From NCBI GenBank assembly GCA_937976375.1, contig CALJRU010000038.1, positions 1 through 7,618 on the forward strand: DNA of 7,618 nt, in the 5' to 3' direction. The notes beneath the pieces were generated by a model that did no database searches, was not told where the DNA came from, and saw only the letters and a program-made list of their open reading frames with translations. The DNA comes from an uncultured Peptococcaceae bacterium (GTDB lineage Bacteria; Bacillota; Peptococcia; Peptococcales; Peptococcaceae). This document shows, piece by piece, positions 5,343-7,618 of the stretch. How positions within the stretch are numbered: position 1 is the stretch's first letter; the number at the start of each line of letters is the position of its first letter. Made by a program: the position numbers and the translations under genes.

Positions 5343-7613
5343 TTATTTCTGGAAAACTACGCTAGCGGTGGTACCGTCAGCAGCGTAGAGTGGAGTTACC
5401 TTATAGCCCAGTGCTTCTGCTACGAAACGTACTGGTACATAGGTACGATCACCAGAACCGATCACTGGAGCAACATCCATGGTCTGTTCTTCGCCGTTAA
5501 CAGTGTAGGTGGTTTCACCAATGTTCATAACGACGGTGGTATCGCCATCTACGATGGTAACAACATTATCCTTGTAGTCTACCTTAGCACCGAAGGTTTC
5601 AGTCAGTGCACGGATAGGAACCATGGTACGACCATCAGCTACATAAGGAGCTGCGTCGCCAGTAACGATGTTATTGTCAACGATCATGTCGGTGGAACCA
5701 ATGGTCATAGCAACAATCTTATCAGCGTTAACATCTGCTTCACCGAAAGTATATTCAAGTGTACCAGCGTAAATTTCACCTGTCTTATCGTTTCTTACAG
5801 CTACAACGATATTTGCAGTTGTTTCAACATCGGAATATACAGTGAGCTTAGCTTTGCCTTCGGAAACGCTGCCTTCTTTTACTTCAATATTCGCATCTTT
5901 ATTGCTCTTATCGGCAACATATGCATACATTGTAGCATTAGAAAGTTTAATTACATTGCCATCTTCATCTACAACAGATACATTAACGGTGTTATCTTTG
6001 TCAGCTTCACCAGTAGAAGCATCAAATTTTAAAGAGCCAGTAGTTACACCGTCAGTAACAGTAATTTCTTTGCTAGCAATAAATCCATTGTCGGCGTCTA
6101 CTGCAGTAAGAGTAATAACAGAACCGATGTTATCCTTATCAGCATCAGCTCCAACAACTAAACTTTTTACCGAGAAACTAGACTTAGAAGGATCAACTGC
6201 TACGCCAGAATAGCCTACAGATACATTGTTAGTAAAGTCAGTTACATTTTTTTCAATGCCATTTTCGTCAACATATTTTACAGTACCAGAAACGGAACCA
6301 TCATATGCAACCTTATCAGCGATATCAATTACCATGTCTTTAATTTCGCCAAATTTAGCAAGAGTAAAGGTAACCTGTACATTGTCACCATTTAACAGTG
6401 CAAATTGTACGGTATATTCGCCTTCTTTAAGGTCATTGTCAGTTACGCCACCAGCAAATGCAATAGTAAAGTTTCCTGTTTCACTATCTGGAACAACTTT
6501 TACATCGCTGTAATCAAGTTTGGCACCTTTAGGCTGGCTAACGATGGTCACATAGTCCTGAACATTCTGAGCACCTTCAGCATTAGCATTATAGCCCTGC
6601 ATGATAGGTTCAGCAGTAAGTCTGCTGTCATTATTGGCTACTACGTCGCCCTGATCATCAGTCATTTGAATCTGAACAGCATCAGAGAAATCTGCAGTAG
6701 GGCTAAGTTCAATTACTTTTGCGTTGTTTTCAGTAGCAGTAATACCAACGATATCACTTTCTTCTGGAATGACAACTTTCAAAGTAGCACTGAAATTATC
6801 ATCAGCGTTCTTTACATAGATGTAATAAGTACCTGCTTTGCTTGCCTTATAGGTAAGTTCCAATTCACCTTTACGGTTAGTGGTATAGTTATCATCTGCA
6901 GCACTTACAGTAAGATTCTTAGAGCTTGTAGTAATCTGCAAGTCTTTATTTGCAATTACACTGCCATCTTTAGCTTCAGTAGTAAGGGTTACAGTTTTTG
7001 TTGCAGTGTTGTTTGGAAGTACAGGAGCAATTTTTACTTCGCCTTTGTTAACAGCAGGTGCACCTGTAACTTGCTGTCCATCTTGGGTAACGTTAACCTG
7101 ATACAACTCAGCTGCTTCAGCAGGATCTACAACAATAGTGTTATAGCCTTCATCACTTTCAAGTGGAAGCAAACCAGTACGAGTATTTGTAGGCTCACCA
7201 TCAAGCTTAACCCCTGCGTGAATAGTATATGTACCAGCTTCAGAAATAGCTACATAGAGTACCTTACCATTTTCTAATGTTTCTGGTTTCAAAGCATAAC
7301 CATTATCCAATACTGTGATTTTACTTTGATCAGTTATTTGATTTTCTCCATTGGTACCATTATAAAAAGTTACATCACGGCTTACATTGCCGCCTTCATC
7401 TTCTACCCATACATAACCATTTGACAATGCTTCACCGTCGTTGGTTTCGATTCCAATTTTAACTTTTTCGCCAGCAGTTACTTCAACATTCTTATCAGCT
7501 GTGTTGATATAAGACTTTGTTGGTTCTGCCGCGAAAGCAGCAGCAGGAACCAAGGTCAGAACAAAGGCTGCCATGGTAACCAGCGCTACAATCTTTTTAG
7601 AGATCTTATTCAA
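5343..7613 (-). CDS. Secreted Ig-like/S-layer-like surface protein with C-terminal stalk domain
   Basis: This encodes 756 residues if it starts at the TTG at 7611-7613. Only five bases upstream are visible, so no ribosome-binding site can be checked and an ATG beyond the window edge is possible. Residues 1-28 form a typical Sec signal peptide: NKISKK, hydrophobic core, AFA before AE. Residues about 40-625 are acidic, Thr/Val/Asp-rich beta-sandwich segments resembling bacterial Ig-like/invasin-type domains, for example ATKTVTLTTEAKDG...ASKAGTYYIYV (about 200-275) and DNTVNVSVVDEDGNVI in the later part. Residues 631-756 are a PF07833-type stalk domain with RTMVPIRAL and RTYVPVRFVAE. No cysteine appears anywhere, as is common in S-layer and extracellular structural proteins. 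There is no SLH or LPXTG motif. Most likely an abundant cell-surface structural protein; the function is inferred from architecture only. Its terminator at 5261-5286 separates it from the next gene. Confidence 0.9.
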   Translation of the reverse strand: MNKISKKIVALVTMAAFVLTLVPAAAFAAEPTKSYINTADKNVEVTAGEKVKIGIETNDGEALSNGYVWVEDEGGNVSRDVTFYNGTNGENQITDQSKITVLDNGYALKPETLENGKVLYVAISEAGTYTIHAGVKLDGEPTNTRTGLLPLESDEGYNTIVVDPAEAAELYQVNVTQDGQQVTGAPAVNKGEVKIAPVLPNNTATKTVTLTTEAKDGSVIANKDLQITTSSKNLTVSAADDNYTTNRKGELELTYKASKAGTYYIYVKNADDNFSATLKVVIPEESDIVGITATENNAKVIELSPTADFSDAVQIQMTDDQGDVVANNDSRLTAEPIMQGYNANAEGAQNVQDYVTIVSQPKGAKLDYSDVKVVPDSETGNFTIAFAGGVTDNDLKEGEYTVQFALLNGDNVQVTFTLAKFGEIKDMVIDIADKVAYDGSVSGTVKYVDENGIEKNVTDFTNNVSVGYSGVAVDPSKSSFSVKSLVVGADADKDNIGSVITLTAVDADNGFIASKEITVTDGVTTGSLKFDASTGEADKDNTVNVSVVDEDGNVIKLSNATMYAYVADKSNKDANIEVKEGSVSEGKAKLTVYSDVETTANIVVAVRNDKTGEIYAGTLEYTFGEADVNADKIVAMTIGSTDMIVDNNIVTGDAAPYVADGRTMVPIRALTETFGAKVDYKDNVVTIVDGDTTVVMNIGETTYTVNGEEQTMDVAPVIGSGDRTYVPVRFVAEALGYKVTPLYAADGTTASVVFQK
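5346..5723 (-). repeat. Copy 2 of the shared C-terminal stalk module
   Basis: This codes residues 631-756 of the Ig-like protein. It aligns over its whole length with 2193-2576, with small length differences after NNIVT, around the central KDNVV segment and before GDRTY. It is richer in A+T at third positions than copy 1. Confidence 0.85.
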
Positions 7614-7618
7614 TATAT

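Noticed and set aside
2190..5723. Copper amine oxidase enzymes
   Set aside because: The matching module is only the N-terminal stalk-type domain named after that enzyme. No catalytic domain, topaquinone motif or copper-binding histidines are visible in either protein.

Overview
The window carries three genes, all on the minus strand. Read in the direction of transcription (high to low coordinates) they are: a secreted, cysteine-free, Ig-like/S-layer-like surface protein (5343-7613); a secreted right-handed beta-helix surface protein (2190-5165); and a cytoplasmic AlbA_2 / GHKL-ATPase-like / winged-helix protein (251-1942). Each is probably its own transcription unit. A strong intrinsic terminator follows each of the two surface-protein genes (hairpins at 5261-5286 and 2131-2160), and promoter-like sequence lies before the beta-helix gene and before the AlbA_2 gene.

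The organism is probably an anaerobic member of the Bacillota, possibly of the Negativicutes. Three things point there: strong AAGGAGG Shine-Dalgarno sites, compact hairpin/U-tract terminators, and two exported proteins that both end in the 'copper amine oxidase N-terminal' stalk domain (PF07833 type). This assignment is inference from family distribution; no taxonomic marker is present.

The two surface proteins share a homologous C-terminal module of about 125 residues ending in SVVF(E/Q)K, on otherwise unrelated passenger regions. They look like two products of one modular surface system: signal peptide, variable extracellular domains, common C-terminal stalk. The beta-helix protein has two visible internal repeat series: GGTV/GGTI rungs, and a 19-residue repeat.

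The AlbA_2 gene is much richer in G+C than the surface genes (two 60-base lines counted by hand: 37/60 against 19/60). Its leader holds a cluster of TAGAAC half-sites arranged as two palindromes just downstream of a candidate promoter, as expected for an (auto)regulated gene. Downstream of it, bases 1-250 hold nested dyads, an outward-facing promoter (TTGCAA, 17 bp, TATAAT) whose -35 lies in a 10-bp inverted repeat, and almost at once a terminator hairpin whose 3' arm could instead pair with a later segment. That looks like a regulated attenuator or short-RNA unit for something beyond the left edge.

No tRNA, rRNA, CRISPR array, insertion sequence or transposase is visible. No gene-free stretch exceeds 300 bases.
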